A stretch of 14,872 nucleotides of DNA, from contig QKGW01000103.1 of NCBI GenBank assembly GCA_003250275.1, positions 1-14,872 on the forward strand, given 5' to 3'. The position numbers were made by a program, and so were the translations under genes. The notes under the pieces were generated by a model. That model made no database searches and had not been told where the DNA came from. It was given only the letters and a program-made list of their open reading frames with translations. This document shows, piece after piece, positions 7,265 to 13,620 of this stretch. Origin of the DNA: Alphaproteobacteria bacterium. GTDB taxonomy: Bacteria; Pseudomonadota; Alphaproteobacteria; Rhodospirillales; Rhodospirillaceae. The stretch's first letter is position 1; the number at the start of each line of letters is the position of its first letter.

Positions 7265-7738
7265 ATGACTGTCACCGATTTCGTGATCGCGCCGGATGAC
7301 CCGGTGCTCCAGACCACGTTCGCCGGCGAGATGCTGCGGCAGATGCGCGCCGTCGACCGCTACGGCGTGCAGGACGGCTGGCCCGCCTACAAGATCCTCG
7401 ATCCCTTCGTCCTCACCGTCGAACGCCGCCGCGCGATGCCGGTGATCGGCGATCCCGACGAGGACGTGGTCGCCCGCGTGCGCGCCTTCTACAACGGCAT
7501 CGCGGCGATGGTCGAGGCGGAATGCGGGCTGATCGCGGTGCCGCTCGTCACCCTCACCCACGAGGGTTTCGGCCGCGCGCTGATTACCGTGGGCAAGCTG
7601 GTGGTGATGGACAAGACCCTGCGCGATGTCCACCGCTTCGGCTTCCTCAGCCTCTCGAAGATGAAGGACGAAGCCGACAAGCATCTGTCCGTCGCTTTGG
7701 CCCTGATCGGCCAATACCCCGCGGTCGCGGGGCTCTGA
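7265..7738 (+). CDS. NifX-associated nitrogen fixation protein (DUF269)
   Basis: Predicted 157-residue soluble protein of the DUF269 family, which nearly always follows nifX. Family features seen are TTFAGEMLRQMRAVDRYGVQDGW near residues 18-40, the lysine- and proline-containing core (AYKILDPFVLT), TLTHEGFGRALITVGKLVV near 95-113 and a C-terminal DVHRFGFLSLSKMKDEADKHL. The exact role is not established; its conserved company with nifX suggests handling of cofactor or its precursors. The start follows an AGAGGGGAAGCC stretch, a reasonable ribosome-binding site. Only 24 bases separate it from the RseC-like gene and 25 from fdxB, so it belongs to the same operon. Confidence 0.93.
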   Translation: MTVTDFVIAPDDPVLQTTFAGEMLRQMRAVDRYGVQDGWPAYKILDPFVLTVERRRAMPVIGDPDEDVVARVRAFYNGIAAMVEAECGLIAVPLVTLTHEGFGRALITVGKLVVMDKTLRDVHRFGFLSLSKMKDEADKHLSVALALIGQYPAVAGL

Positions 7739-7763
7739 CCCACTCGGATAAGGACCAATCCAC

Positions 7764-8048
7764 ATGGCGAACATCATGGGTACCACTCGCGGCGGCAAGC
7801 CGTGGGAGCCGCAGTTCATCGTTTCGATCGACCAGAAGCTCTGCATCGGCTGCGGCCGTTGCTACAAGACCTGCGCGCGCAGCGTGCTCGACCTCGTCGA
7901 GCGCGAACTCGACGATGACGACGACGACATCGACGACGATCAGGCGATGGTGATGAGCGTCAAGGACGCGATGGACTGCATCGGCTGCGAGGCCTGCTCG
8001 AAGGTCTGCTCGAAGAAGGCGATCACCCACGCGCCGGCGGCGCTCTGA
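7764..8048 (+). CDS. fdxB: FdxB, nif-specific ferredoxin III
   Basis: Predicted 94-residue 2[4Fe-4S] ferredoxin. The two cluster motifs are C27-IGC-GRC-YKTC37 and C72-IGC-EAC-SKVC82, each CxxCxxCxxxC. Neither is followed by the usual proline (Ala38 and Ser83 instead). Between the motifs is a very acidic insert (residues 50-59: six Asp, Ile, three Asp). The N-terminal MANIMGTTRGGKPWEPQF is typical of the nif-specific ferredoxin III family encoded beside nifX and DUF269. It probably carries low-potential electrons for cofactor synthesis or nitrogenase, but its partner is not known. The gene sits in the nifE operon, nine bases before the unknown gene. Confidence 0.93.
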   Translation: MANIMGTTRGGKPWEPQFIVSIDQKLCIGCGRCYKTCARSVLDLVERELDDDDDDIDDDQAMVMSVKDAMDCIGCEACSKVCSKKAITHAPAAL

Positions 8049-8056
8049 GGTTTGCC

Positions 8057-8452
8057 ATGACCGCCGTGGTGGTGTTCCATAAGAACCCCTTGAGCGCTCG
8101 GCTGCGGCTGTTGCGCTTCGCCGACGGCGGCCTGATCGGTCCCGACCGCCCGGAAGGCCGGGCGTCGGAAGAGTCCCCGGACGGCGCTGTGCCGGCGCCG
8201 CATCCGGGCGATACCTGCACCCGCCTTGCCGCGCTTTGGGGCGTGGCGGCGGGCGCGCTCGCCTGCCGTGCGCCGGCGCTGATGTGGCTGGGCGATGCGC
8301 CGGTGTTCGCGATCGAATGCGCCGATCGCGAGCCCTCCGCCGAACTCGCCGCAGCAGCGGGCGGCGCGTGGATCGAATTTCCCCAGGTGCGCCGCCTCGG
8401 CCCCGACGACCAGACCGCCGCGCGGCTTTTGTATGGCCGGATGGTGGGGTAG
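8057..8452 (+). CDS. Unknown 131-residue protein in the nifE operon
   Basis: Not recognised. The predicted protein has no signal peptide or clear membrane helix, although LAALWGVAAGALACRAPALMW (about 57-77) is mildly hydrophobic. It has three cysteines in no metal-binding pattern (near 54, 69 and 88). The position after fdxB is often held by nifQ, but the NifQ C-x4-C-x2-C-x5-C signature is absent and the protein is shorter, so it is not NifQ. A GAGG site six bases before the ATG and the eight-base gap to fdxB support translation as part of the operon. Codon use looks like its neighbours. Confidence 0.7.
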   Translation: MTAVVVFHKNPLSARLRLLRFADGGLIGPDRPEGRASEESPDGAVPAPHPGDTCTRLAALWGVAAGALACRAPALMWLGDAPVFAIECADREPSAELAAAAGGAWIEFPQVRRLGPDDQTAARLLYGRMVG

Positions 8453-8492
8453 GATGCCGCTTCGGCGAACGAAGTCAGGTGGCGAGGGACGA

Positions 8493-9527
8493 ATGCGGGC
8501 GTGGATCGCGGCGGTGCTGCTTCTGGTGCTCGCCGGGTGCGGCGACGAGGCCACCGAAACCAAATCCTCCCAATACGTGTTCGGCACGCTGGTCGAGATC
8601 ACCGTGCGCGGTGTCCCGAAGGACCGCGCCGACGCCGCGTTCGTGGAACTCGCGGAAGGCTTCCGGCGGATGCACGTCGACTGGCACGCGTGGAAGCCGG
8701 GTGGCGAGCTGATGCGCGTCAACGCCGCGTGCAAGACTGGCGAAACGGTCGAGGTGAGCGACTTCACCCTGCCGCTGATCCGCCAGGCCAAGACCTTTCA
8801 TGCGCTTTCGGACGGGCTGTTCAACGCCGCGGTCGGCGAGATCGTCGGCGCCTGGGGCTTCCACGCCGACGAGCCGCCGAAGGGCCGGACGCCGCCGTTC
8901 GACGAGATCCGCGCGCTCGCGGCGCAGCATCCGTCGATGGACGACGTGCGCATCGACGGCCACCGCGTGACCTGTTCCAACCCCGCGGTCGGGCTCGATT
9001 TCGGCGGTTTCGCCAAGGGCGCGGCGGTGGACTGGGCGCTCGCGACGCTGAAGGCGCGCGGCATCGCCGACGCGGTGGTGAGCGCGGGCGGCAACGTCGG
9101 CACGATGGGCAGCCACGGCGACCGGCCGTGGCGCATCGGCATCCGCGACCCCAAGGCCTGGGGGGTGATCGCCTCGGTCGAGGCGGCGGGCGGCGAGAGC
9201 GTCTACACCAGCGGCAACTACGAGCGCTTCCGCGAGGCCGACGGCGTGCGCTACTCCCACATCATCGATCCGCGCACCGGCTGGCCGGTCGAGCACATCC
9301 TCTCGACCACGGTGATCGCGAAGTCCGGCGCGCTCGCCGACGCCGCCTCGACCGCGCTCACCGTCGCCGGGGTCGCGGACTGGCCGCGCATCGCCAAGCG
9401 CATGGGCATCGATCAGGTGCTGATGCTCGACGACGCCGGGCACCTCTACGCCAGCCCGAAGATGGCGGCGCGGCTTGCCTTTCCCGAAGGCAAACGCCCC
9501 GAGGTGATCGTCCGCCCGGTCGAGTGA
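8493..9527 (+). CDS. apbE: ApbE-family FAD:protein FMN transferase, lipoprotein
   Basis: ApbE enzymes cut FAD and attach FMN covalently to a Thr/Ser of target proteins outside the cytoplasmic membrane, such as the Rnf subunits RnfG and RnfD. The predicted protein has 344 residues. It begins with a lipoprotein signal peptide whose lipobox LAGC ends at Cys16, so it is anchored in the periplasm. Family motifs are YVFGTLVEITV (28-38), DFGGFAKGAAVDWA (169-182), SAGGNVGTMG (197-206), TSGNYERF followed by HIIDPRTGWPV (256-266), and ADAASTA with the metal ligands Asp283 and Thr287. The ATG at 8493 is chosen because it gives this signal peptide and has GAGGG upstream; longer in-frame starts lie inside the previous gene. 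It is the last gene of the nifE unit. Link to Rnf is inferred from family knowledge and the nearby RseC-like gene. Confidence 0.92.
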   Translation: MRAWIAAVLLLVLAGCGDEATETKSSQYVFGTLVEITVRGVPKDRADAAFVELAEGFRRMHVDWHAWKPGGELMRVNAACKTGETVEVSDFTLPLIRQAKTFHALSDGLFNAAVGEIVGAWGFHADEPPKGRTPPFDEIRALAAQHPSMDDVRIDGHRVTCSNPAVGLDFGGFAKGAAVDWALATLKARGIADAVVSAGGNVGTMGSHGDRPWRIGIRDPKAWGVIASVEAAGGESVYTSGNYERFREADGVRYSHIIDPRTGWPVEHILSTTVIAKSGALADAASTALTVAGVADWPRIAKRMGIDQVLMLDDAGHLYASPKMAARLAFPEGKRPEVIVRPVE

Positions 9528-9531
9528 GCTC

Positions 9532-9547
9532 TGTCGGGTTTGCGACA
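9532..9547 (+). promoter_or_regulatory. NifA upstream activator site for the iscA-nifU-nifS unit
   Basis: TGT-N10-ACA with the central T of the extended consensus. It starts five bases after the apbE stop and 80 bases before the sigma-54 promoter. Confidence 0.78.
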
Positions 9548-9611
9548 CCGGCCTCCGGGTGGTCGCCGAGATACTCGTGCAACGCCTTGATATGCCGGGA
9601 TTCCGCGTCCT

Positions 9612-9627
9612 TGGCATGACGCGTGCA
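9612..9627 (+). promoter_or_regulatory. Sigma-54 promoter of the iscA-nifU-nifS unit
   Basis: TGGCATGACGCGTGCA keeps the -24 GG and -12 GC with correct spacing; the only departure from consensus is G in place of the first T of the TTGCA half. Transcription would start near 9638, about 20 bases before the gene. Confidence 0.78.
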
Positions 9628-9658
9628 CCTTCCAGGGTCTCGAACCATGGAGGGCGCG

Positions 9659-10000
9659 ATGATCACCCTGACCGAAACCGCTCGCGACAAGATCGCCGGA
9701 CTCCTCGCCGGAATGCCCGAAGGCGGCATCCGCATCGTCGCCATTCTCGGCGGCTGCGCCGGTATCCGCTACGTCCTGAGCTACGCCGAGGCGCAGTCGC
9801 AGGGCGACCTCGTGGTGCGCGACGGCGATGCCGCCGTGTTCCTCGACCCCGGCAGCGCCGCGGCGCTCGCGGGTACGGTGGTGGATTTCGTCTCCGCCGT
9901 CGGCGGCGGCGGCTTCACCTTCGCCAATCCCAACGCGGTCGGCCGCTGCTCGTGCGGCGACCCCAACGCCAACTGCGCCAGCCAGCGCGGCGCGGCCTGA
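9659..10000 (+). CDS. iscA: Nif-type IscA (HesB-like) iron-sulfur assembly protein
   Basis: A-type iron-sulfur carrier of 113 residues, a normal length. The N-terminal MITLTETARDKIAGLL is the family pattern. The three cluster-binding cysteines are Cys33 (in LGGCAGIRY) and Cys97/Cys99 (in GRCSCGD), spaced C-x63-C-x-C as expected. A fourth cysteine at 106 is extra. It would accept or deliver clusters made with NifS. The ATG at 9659 is preferred because it matches the family start and has GGAGGG four bases upstream; an ATG at 9647 in the same frame would add four residues. First gene of its own NifA/sigma-54 unit, 14 bases before the NifU-type gene. Confidence 0.92.
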   Translation: MITLTETARDKIAGLLAGMPEGGIRIVAILGGCAGIRYVLSYAEAQSQGDLVVRDGDAAVFLDPGSAAALAGTVVDFVSAVGGGGFTFANPNAVGRCSCGDPNANCASQRGAA

Positions 10001-10014
10001 GAGAGGAGGCGCGG

Positions 10015-10317
10015 ATGACCGTCTACGCAGCCACGATTCCGGGGATCGGCGACGTCGGGAGGCCCATGATGGAAGAAACCGAGCGCATCGCGCTGATCGA
10101 AAAGACCCTTGAGGAACTCCGTCCGCGCATCGTGCGCGACGGCGGCGACCTCAAGCTCGTCGCGGTGCGCGGGCGCGACGTCTACATCAAGATGGGCGGC
10201 GCGTGCGTCGGCTGTCAGCTCGCCTCGATGACGATGAACGGGATCCAGCAGCGCCTGATGGCGGCGCTGCGCTCGATCGTGCGGGTGCTGCCCGCGGAAC
10301 TGCTCAAGGACGAGTAA
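10015..10317 (+). CDS. nifU: NifU C-terminal-domain (Nfu-type) protein
   Basis: Predicted 100-residue protein consisting only of the C-terminal Nfu domain of NifU: IALIEKTLEELRPRIVRDGGDLKLV followed by GACVGCQLASMTM with the cluster-binding Cys64 and Cys67. The N-terminal IscU-like scaffold and the central [2Fe-2S] domain of full NifU (about 300 residues) are absent, and no trace of them is present between iscA and this gene. AGGAGG at 10004-10009 supports the ATG at 10015. A second possible start (ATG 10066 or 10069) follows a GGGAGG at 10057-10062 and would give a form without the first 17 or 18 residues, right at the domain boundary. It probably carries clusters to apo-proteins; the scaffold must come from elsewhere in the genome. 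Confidence 0.9.
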   Translation: MTVYAATIPGIGDVGRPMMEETERIALIEKTLEELRPRIVRDGGDLKLVAVRGRDVYIKMGGACVGCQLASMTMNGIQQRLMAALRSIVRVLPAELLKDE

Positions 10318-10335
10318 CCGAGGGAGGGCGTCGCG

Positions 10336-11511
10336 ATGATCTATCTCGACAACAACGCCACCACCCGCGTCGATCCCCGCGTCGTCGAGGCGATGCTGCC
10401 GTATCTCACCGAGCACTTCGGCAATCCCTCGTCGCGCCACGCGCTCGGCGGCAAGGCCGCGGAGGCGGTGCGCGCCGCGCGGCGGCAGGTCCGCGCGCTG
10501 CTCGGTGCGGCGCAGGACAGCGAAATCATCTTCACCTCGTGCGGCTCGGAGGCCGACGCCACCGCGATCCTTTCGGCGGTGCGCGCGTATCCGGAGCGGC
10601 GCGAGATCGTGATCTCGGCGGTCGAGCACGCCGCCGTCGTCGCGATCGTCCGCGACCTCGAAAAGGAGGGCTACGTCGTTCACGAGATCCCCGTCGACGC
10701 CGACGGCAATCTCGACGTCGCCGCCTATCGCGCCGCGCTCTCGCCCAACGTCGCGGTCGCCTCGATCATGTGGGCGAACAACGAGACCGGCGCGGTGTTC
10801 CCGATCGCCGAACTCGCCGAGATCGCCCACGCCGCGGGCGTGCTGTTCCACACCGACGCGGTGCAGGCGGCGGGCAAGGCGGAACTCGCGGTTGCCGACA
10901 CCAAGATCGACATGCTCTCGATCTCCGGGCACAAGCTCCACGCGCCCAAGGGCGTCGGCGCGCTTTATCTGCGCCAGGGCACCCGCTTCCGCCCGTTGCT
11001 GCGCGGCGGGCACCAGGAGAAGGGCCGCCGCGCCGGCACCGAGAACGTTGCCGCGATCGTCGCCCTCGGCGCCGCGGCGGACCTCGCGCGCCGCGCCTTC
11101 AAGGACGAAACCGAGACCGTTGCGGAGCTGCGCGACCGCCTCGAAGCCCTGCTCTGCGACGCGATGCCCGATGCCTATGTGCTCGCCGCCCGCGCGCCGC
11201 GGCTTTCGAACACCCTCGCGGTGGTGTTTCCCGGCGTCGACGGCGAGCCGTTGCTCGCCTTTCTCGACCGCGCCGGCCTCGCCGCCTCGGGCGGCTCGGC
11301 TTGCAACGCCGGGTCGATGGCGGCCTCGCACGTGCCGCTTGCGATGGGCCTCTCCGCCGCCGAGGCGCGCGGCATGATCCGCTTCTCGCTGTCGCGCGAG
11401 ACCACGGTCGAGGAGATCGACCGTGCCGCCGAAATCGTCACCGCGTGCGTGATGCGGTTGCGCGCGGGCGTCGGCGGCGGCGTGCGTCGCCGGGGCGCTG
11501 CCTACGTCTGA
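10336..11511 (+). CDS. nifS: NifS cysteine desulfurase
   Basis: PLP-dependent enzyme that takes sulfur from cysteine for iron-sulfur clusters of nitrogenase. The predicted protein has 391 residues. It opens with YLDNNATTRVDP and FGNPSSRHALG, has the conserved His97, MWANNETG (145-152), HTDAVQ with Asp174, the PLP lysine Lys200 in SISGHKLHAPKGVGALY, and RGGHQEKGRRAGTEN (223-237). The active-site cysteine is Cys323 in GGSACNAGSMAASHV; the usual text is SACTSGSLEPSHV, so this loop is unusual. The PLP-phosphate segment reads SCGSEADATAI where Azotobacter has SCGTESDNTAI. All catalytic residues are kept, so it should be active. A GAGGG site precedes the ATG. The gene is the last of the iscA unit, 18 bases after the NifU-type gene. 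Confidence 0.95.
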   Translation: MIYLDNNATTRVDPRVVEAMLPYLTEHFGNPSSRHALGGKAAEAVRAARRQVRALLGAAQDSEIIFTSCGSEADATAILSAVRAYPERREIVISAVEHAAVVAIVRDLEKEGYVVHEIPVDADGNLDVAAYRAALSPNVAVASIMWANNETGAVFPIAELAEIAHAAGVLFHTDAVQAAGKAELAVADTKIDMLSISGHKLHAPKGVGALYLRQGTRFRPLLRGGHQEKGRRAGTENVAAIVALGAAADLARRAFKDETETVAELRDRLEALLCDAMPDAYVLAARAPRLSNTLAVVFPGVDGEPLLAFLDRAGLAASGGSACNAGSMAASHVPLAMGLSAAEARGMIRFSLSRETTVEEIDRAAEIVTACVMRLRAGVGGGVRRRGAAYV

Positions 11512-11549
11512 GGCAGGTGTGGCGTTTCGGCGCTCGCGGTTGCGGCGAA

Positions 11550-11565
11550 TGTCGCATATCCGACA
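11550..11565 (+). promoter_or_regulatory. NifA upstream activator site for nifV
   Basis: TGT-N10-ACA with the central T of the extended consensus, forming a near-symmetrical TGTCG...CGACA. It starts 70 bases before the sigma-54 promoter. Confidence 0.82.
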
Positions 11566-11619
11566 GGCCGTCGCCCGGGCATCTTCGCAAAATCCCTGAA
11601 TACCCGCGGTTTGCCGCGC

Positions 11620-11635
11620 TGGCACGGCGGTTGCT
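11620..11635 (+). promoter_or_regulatory. Sigma-54 promoter of the nifVWZM unit
   Basis: TGGCACGGCGGTTGCT is a full match to the -24/-12 consensus. The bases around it (GCGGTTGCT then CAAC) closely resemble those of the nifE promoter. Transcription would start near 11646, about 20 bases before nifV. Confidence 0.92.
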
Positions 11636-11666
11636 CCAACGGAATCGAGGTATGGAGGTACGGGTC

Positions 11667-12812
11667 ATGGCGACCAGGACATTCGGCATCAACGACACCA
11701 CGCTCCGCGACGGAGAGCAGTCCGCGGGCGTCGCCTTCTCCTTCGAGGAGAAGATCATGATCGCGCAGATGCTCGATTGCCTCGGCGTGCCCGAGCTCGA
11801 AATCGGCATCCCGGCGATGGGGCCGGAGGAGCGCGAGGTGATCCGCACCATCGCTTCCCTCGGGCTGAAAGCGGACCTGATGGTGTGGTGCCGGATGTGC
11901 GACGCCGATCTGCGCGCCGCCGCGTCGCTCAACGTCAAGTTCCTCGACCTGTCGATTTCGGTCTCCGACCAGCATATCAATCGCAAGCTCAAGCGCGACC
12001 GCGCCTGGGTGCTGCGGACGATTTCCGAGATGGTGCCGAAGGCGCTCGACCGCGGCTTCGAGGTCTGCATCGGCGGCGAGGACTCCTCGCGCGCCGACCC
12101 GGATTTCCTCTCGCGGGTGATCGAGGCGGGCGAGGCCGCGGGCGCGCGGCGCTTCCGCTTCGCCGACACCTTGGGCATCCTCGAACCGTTCGGCACCCGC
12201 GCGGTGTTCGAAACCCTGCGCTCCCGGTCCGGCATCGAGCTCGAAATGCACGCGCACGACGACCTCGGCCTCGCCACCGCGAACACCGTCGCGGCGGCGC
12301 TCGGCGGCGCGACTCACGCCAACACCACCGTGCACGGCCTCGGCGAACGCGCCGGCAACGCCGCGCTCGAAGAGGTGGCAATGGGGCTCAAGCGTCTGCA
12401 CGGCATCGACACCGGCGTCGACATGCGCCGCTACATGGAAGTCTCGCGCCTCGTCGCCGCCGCCTCGGGCCGCGCGGTGCCGTGGAACAAGAGCCTGGTC
12501 GGCGAGGGTGCGTTTGCCCACGAGGCGGGCATCCACGTCGACGGGCTGATCAAGGACCCGCTCAATTATCAGGCGATCGACCCGGCGGAGCTCGGCCTCG
12601 CGCACCGCTTCGTTCTCGGTAAGCACTCGGGCGCGCACGCCGTGACCCAGGCCTACGACCGCATGGGCATCGAGCTCAGCCCGCTGCAGTCCCAGGCGAT
12701 CCTGTCGCAGGTCCGGGCGCACGCGGTGCGGACCAAGTCGACCCCGAAGGACAGCGACCTGATGCGTTTCTACGCCGCGGTCGAGAACGCCCAGCCCCTG
12801 GCCGCCGAATGA
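11667..12812 (+). CDS. nifV: NifV homocitrate synthase
   Basis: Condenses acetyl-CoA with 2-oxoglutarate to homocitrate, the organic ligand of the iron-molybdenum cofactor. The predicted protein has 381 residues, the usual length. The N-terminal INDTTLRDGEQSAGVAF carries Asp10 and the RDGEQ motif (14-18). The metal-binding HAHDD stands at 195-199, and the second family signature GLGERAGNAALEEV at 225-238. A C-terminal HVDGLIKDPLNYQ and LGKHSG are typical of homocitrate synthases and isopropylmalate synthases; the nif operon context decides for NifV. GGAGG at 11654-11658 lies eight bases before the ATG chosen. An ATG at 11652 is in frame but overlaps that site. It heads the third NifA/sigma-54 unit and its stop lies 11 bases before nifW. 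Confidence 0.96.
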   Translation: MATRTFGINDTTLRDGEQSAGVAFSFEEKIMIAQMLDCLGVPELEIGIPAMGPEEREVIRTIASLGLKADLMVWCRMCDADLRAAASLNVKFLDLSISVSDQHINRKLKRDRAWVLRTISEMVPKALDRGFEVCIGGEDSSRADPDFLSRVIEAGEAAGARRFRFADTLGILEPFGTRAVFETLRSRSGIELEMHAHDDLGLATANTVAAALGGATHANTTVHGLGERAGNAALEEVAMGLKRLHGIDTGVDMRRYMEVSRLVAAASGRAVPWNKSLVGEGAFAHEAGIHVDGLIKDPLNYQAIDPAELGLAHRFVLGKHSGAHAVTQAYDRMGIELSPLQSQAILSQVRAHAVRTKSTPKDSDLMRFYAAVENAQPLAAE

Positions 12813-12823
12813 AGGAGGATGCG

Positions 12824-13147
12824 ATGACCGACGCCGACTGGCAGGACGCGATGCGCGACTGCGAAGCCGCCGAGGACTTCTTCGAGCTCTTCGACGTGCC
12901 CTACGACGCGCACCTCGTGCGGGTGCATCGCCTGCATATTCTTCAGCGCTTCCACGATACCCTCGCGCTCACCGAGATGCCGGAGTCGTCCGCGGACCGC
13001 TTCGCCGCCCACGCGGCGGCGCTCGCGGCGGCGCATCAGGCGTTCCTTACCTCGACGCCGAAGCAGGAGAAGATCTTCCGGGTGTTCCAGTCGCTGCCCG
13101 ACGAGCCTGCGTTCGTGCCGCTGGCGGCGCTCGCGCCGCGCCACTGA
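12824..13147 (+). CDS. nifW: NifW, nitrogenase-stabilising protein
   Basis: Predicted 107-residue soluble protein of the NifW family, which binds the MoFe protein and helps protect it from oxygen or helps its maturation. The family pattern is seen in AEDFFELFDVPYDAHLVRVHRLHILQRF (about 15-42) and the C-terminal half with KIFRVFQSLPDEPAFVPLAAL. An in-frame ATG at 12809 would overlap the nifV stop, but AAGGAGG lies just after it (12812-12818) and five bases before the ATG at 12824, so the later start is preferred. It is translated within the nifV operon. Confidence 0.93.
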   Translation: MTDADWQDAMRDCEAAEDFFELFDVPYDAHLVRVHRLHILQRFHDTLALTEMPESSADRFAAHAAALAAAHQAFLTSTPKQEKIFRVFQSLPDEPAFVPLAALAPRH

Positions 13148-13158
13148 GGGCTTCGCCC

Positions 13159-13620
13159 ATGCTGATGGATGCGAAATACGACTTCGGCGATGCGGTGCGG
13201 GTGGTCCGCAATATCCGCAACGACGGCACCTTTCCCGGACGCGTGACCGGAGAATTGCTGGTGCGGCGCGGTCGTGTCGGCTATGTCAAGGACGTGGGCG
13301 TGTTCCTCCAGGACCAGATCATCTATTCGGTCCACTTCCTCGACATCAACCGCGTCGTCGGTTGCCGCGAGCAGGAACTCATCTCCGCCGACGACCCCTG
13401 GGTCGACAGCGCCTTCGATCACCGCGACAAGGTCGCGGCGACCAAGGCGCTCGCCATCGACGGCGAGGTCAAGGTCGAGATCGGCGAGGTGGGGGAGGTG
13501 TTGCAGGTGATTCGCGACGCTGCGCCCGGTGTGGTCTATCATGTCGCGTTCGCGGCGGGGGTTTTCGCGGTGCCGGAAACCGCGCTCGCCGCGCACGCTC
13601 TGAAAGAGGACGGCTCATGA
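13159..13620 (+). CDS. nifZ: NifZ, MoFe-protein maturation factor
   Basis: Predicted 153-residue soluble protein of the NifZ family, which helps form the P-clusters of the MoFe protein. The domain near the N terminus has YDFGDAVRVVRNIRNDGTFPG (7-27), then GELLVRRGRVGYVKDVGVFL and VHFLDINRVVGCREQELI (about 58-75), the strongest family signature. The remaining 75 residues are less conserved in general and look ordinary here. A GAGGG site about ten bases upstream serves the ATG at 13159; an ATG at 13165 is also possible. The stop overlaps the nifM start as ATGA, so the two are coupled. Confidence 0.93.
   Translation: MLMDAKYDFGDAVRVVRNIRNDGTFPGRVTGELLVRRGRVGYVKDVGVFLQDQIIYSVHFLDINRVVGCREQELISADDPWVDSAFDHRDKVAATKALAIDGEVKVEIGEVGEVLQVIRDAAPGVVYHVAFAAGVFAVPETALAAHALKEDGS

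Noticed and set aside
9578..9591. IHF-like sequence (CAA-N4-TTG) between the NifA site and the sigma-54 promoter of iscA
   Set aside because: Only about six of nine fixed consensus positions match and the flank is not A/T-rich, so it is no better than chance.
10203..11666. Upstream extension of the nifV frame through nifS
   Set aside because: Shadow of nifS. The promoter, ribosome-binding site and family start all indicate the ATG at 11667.
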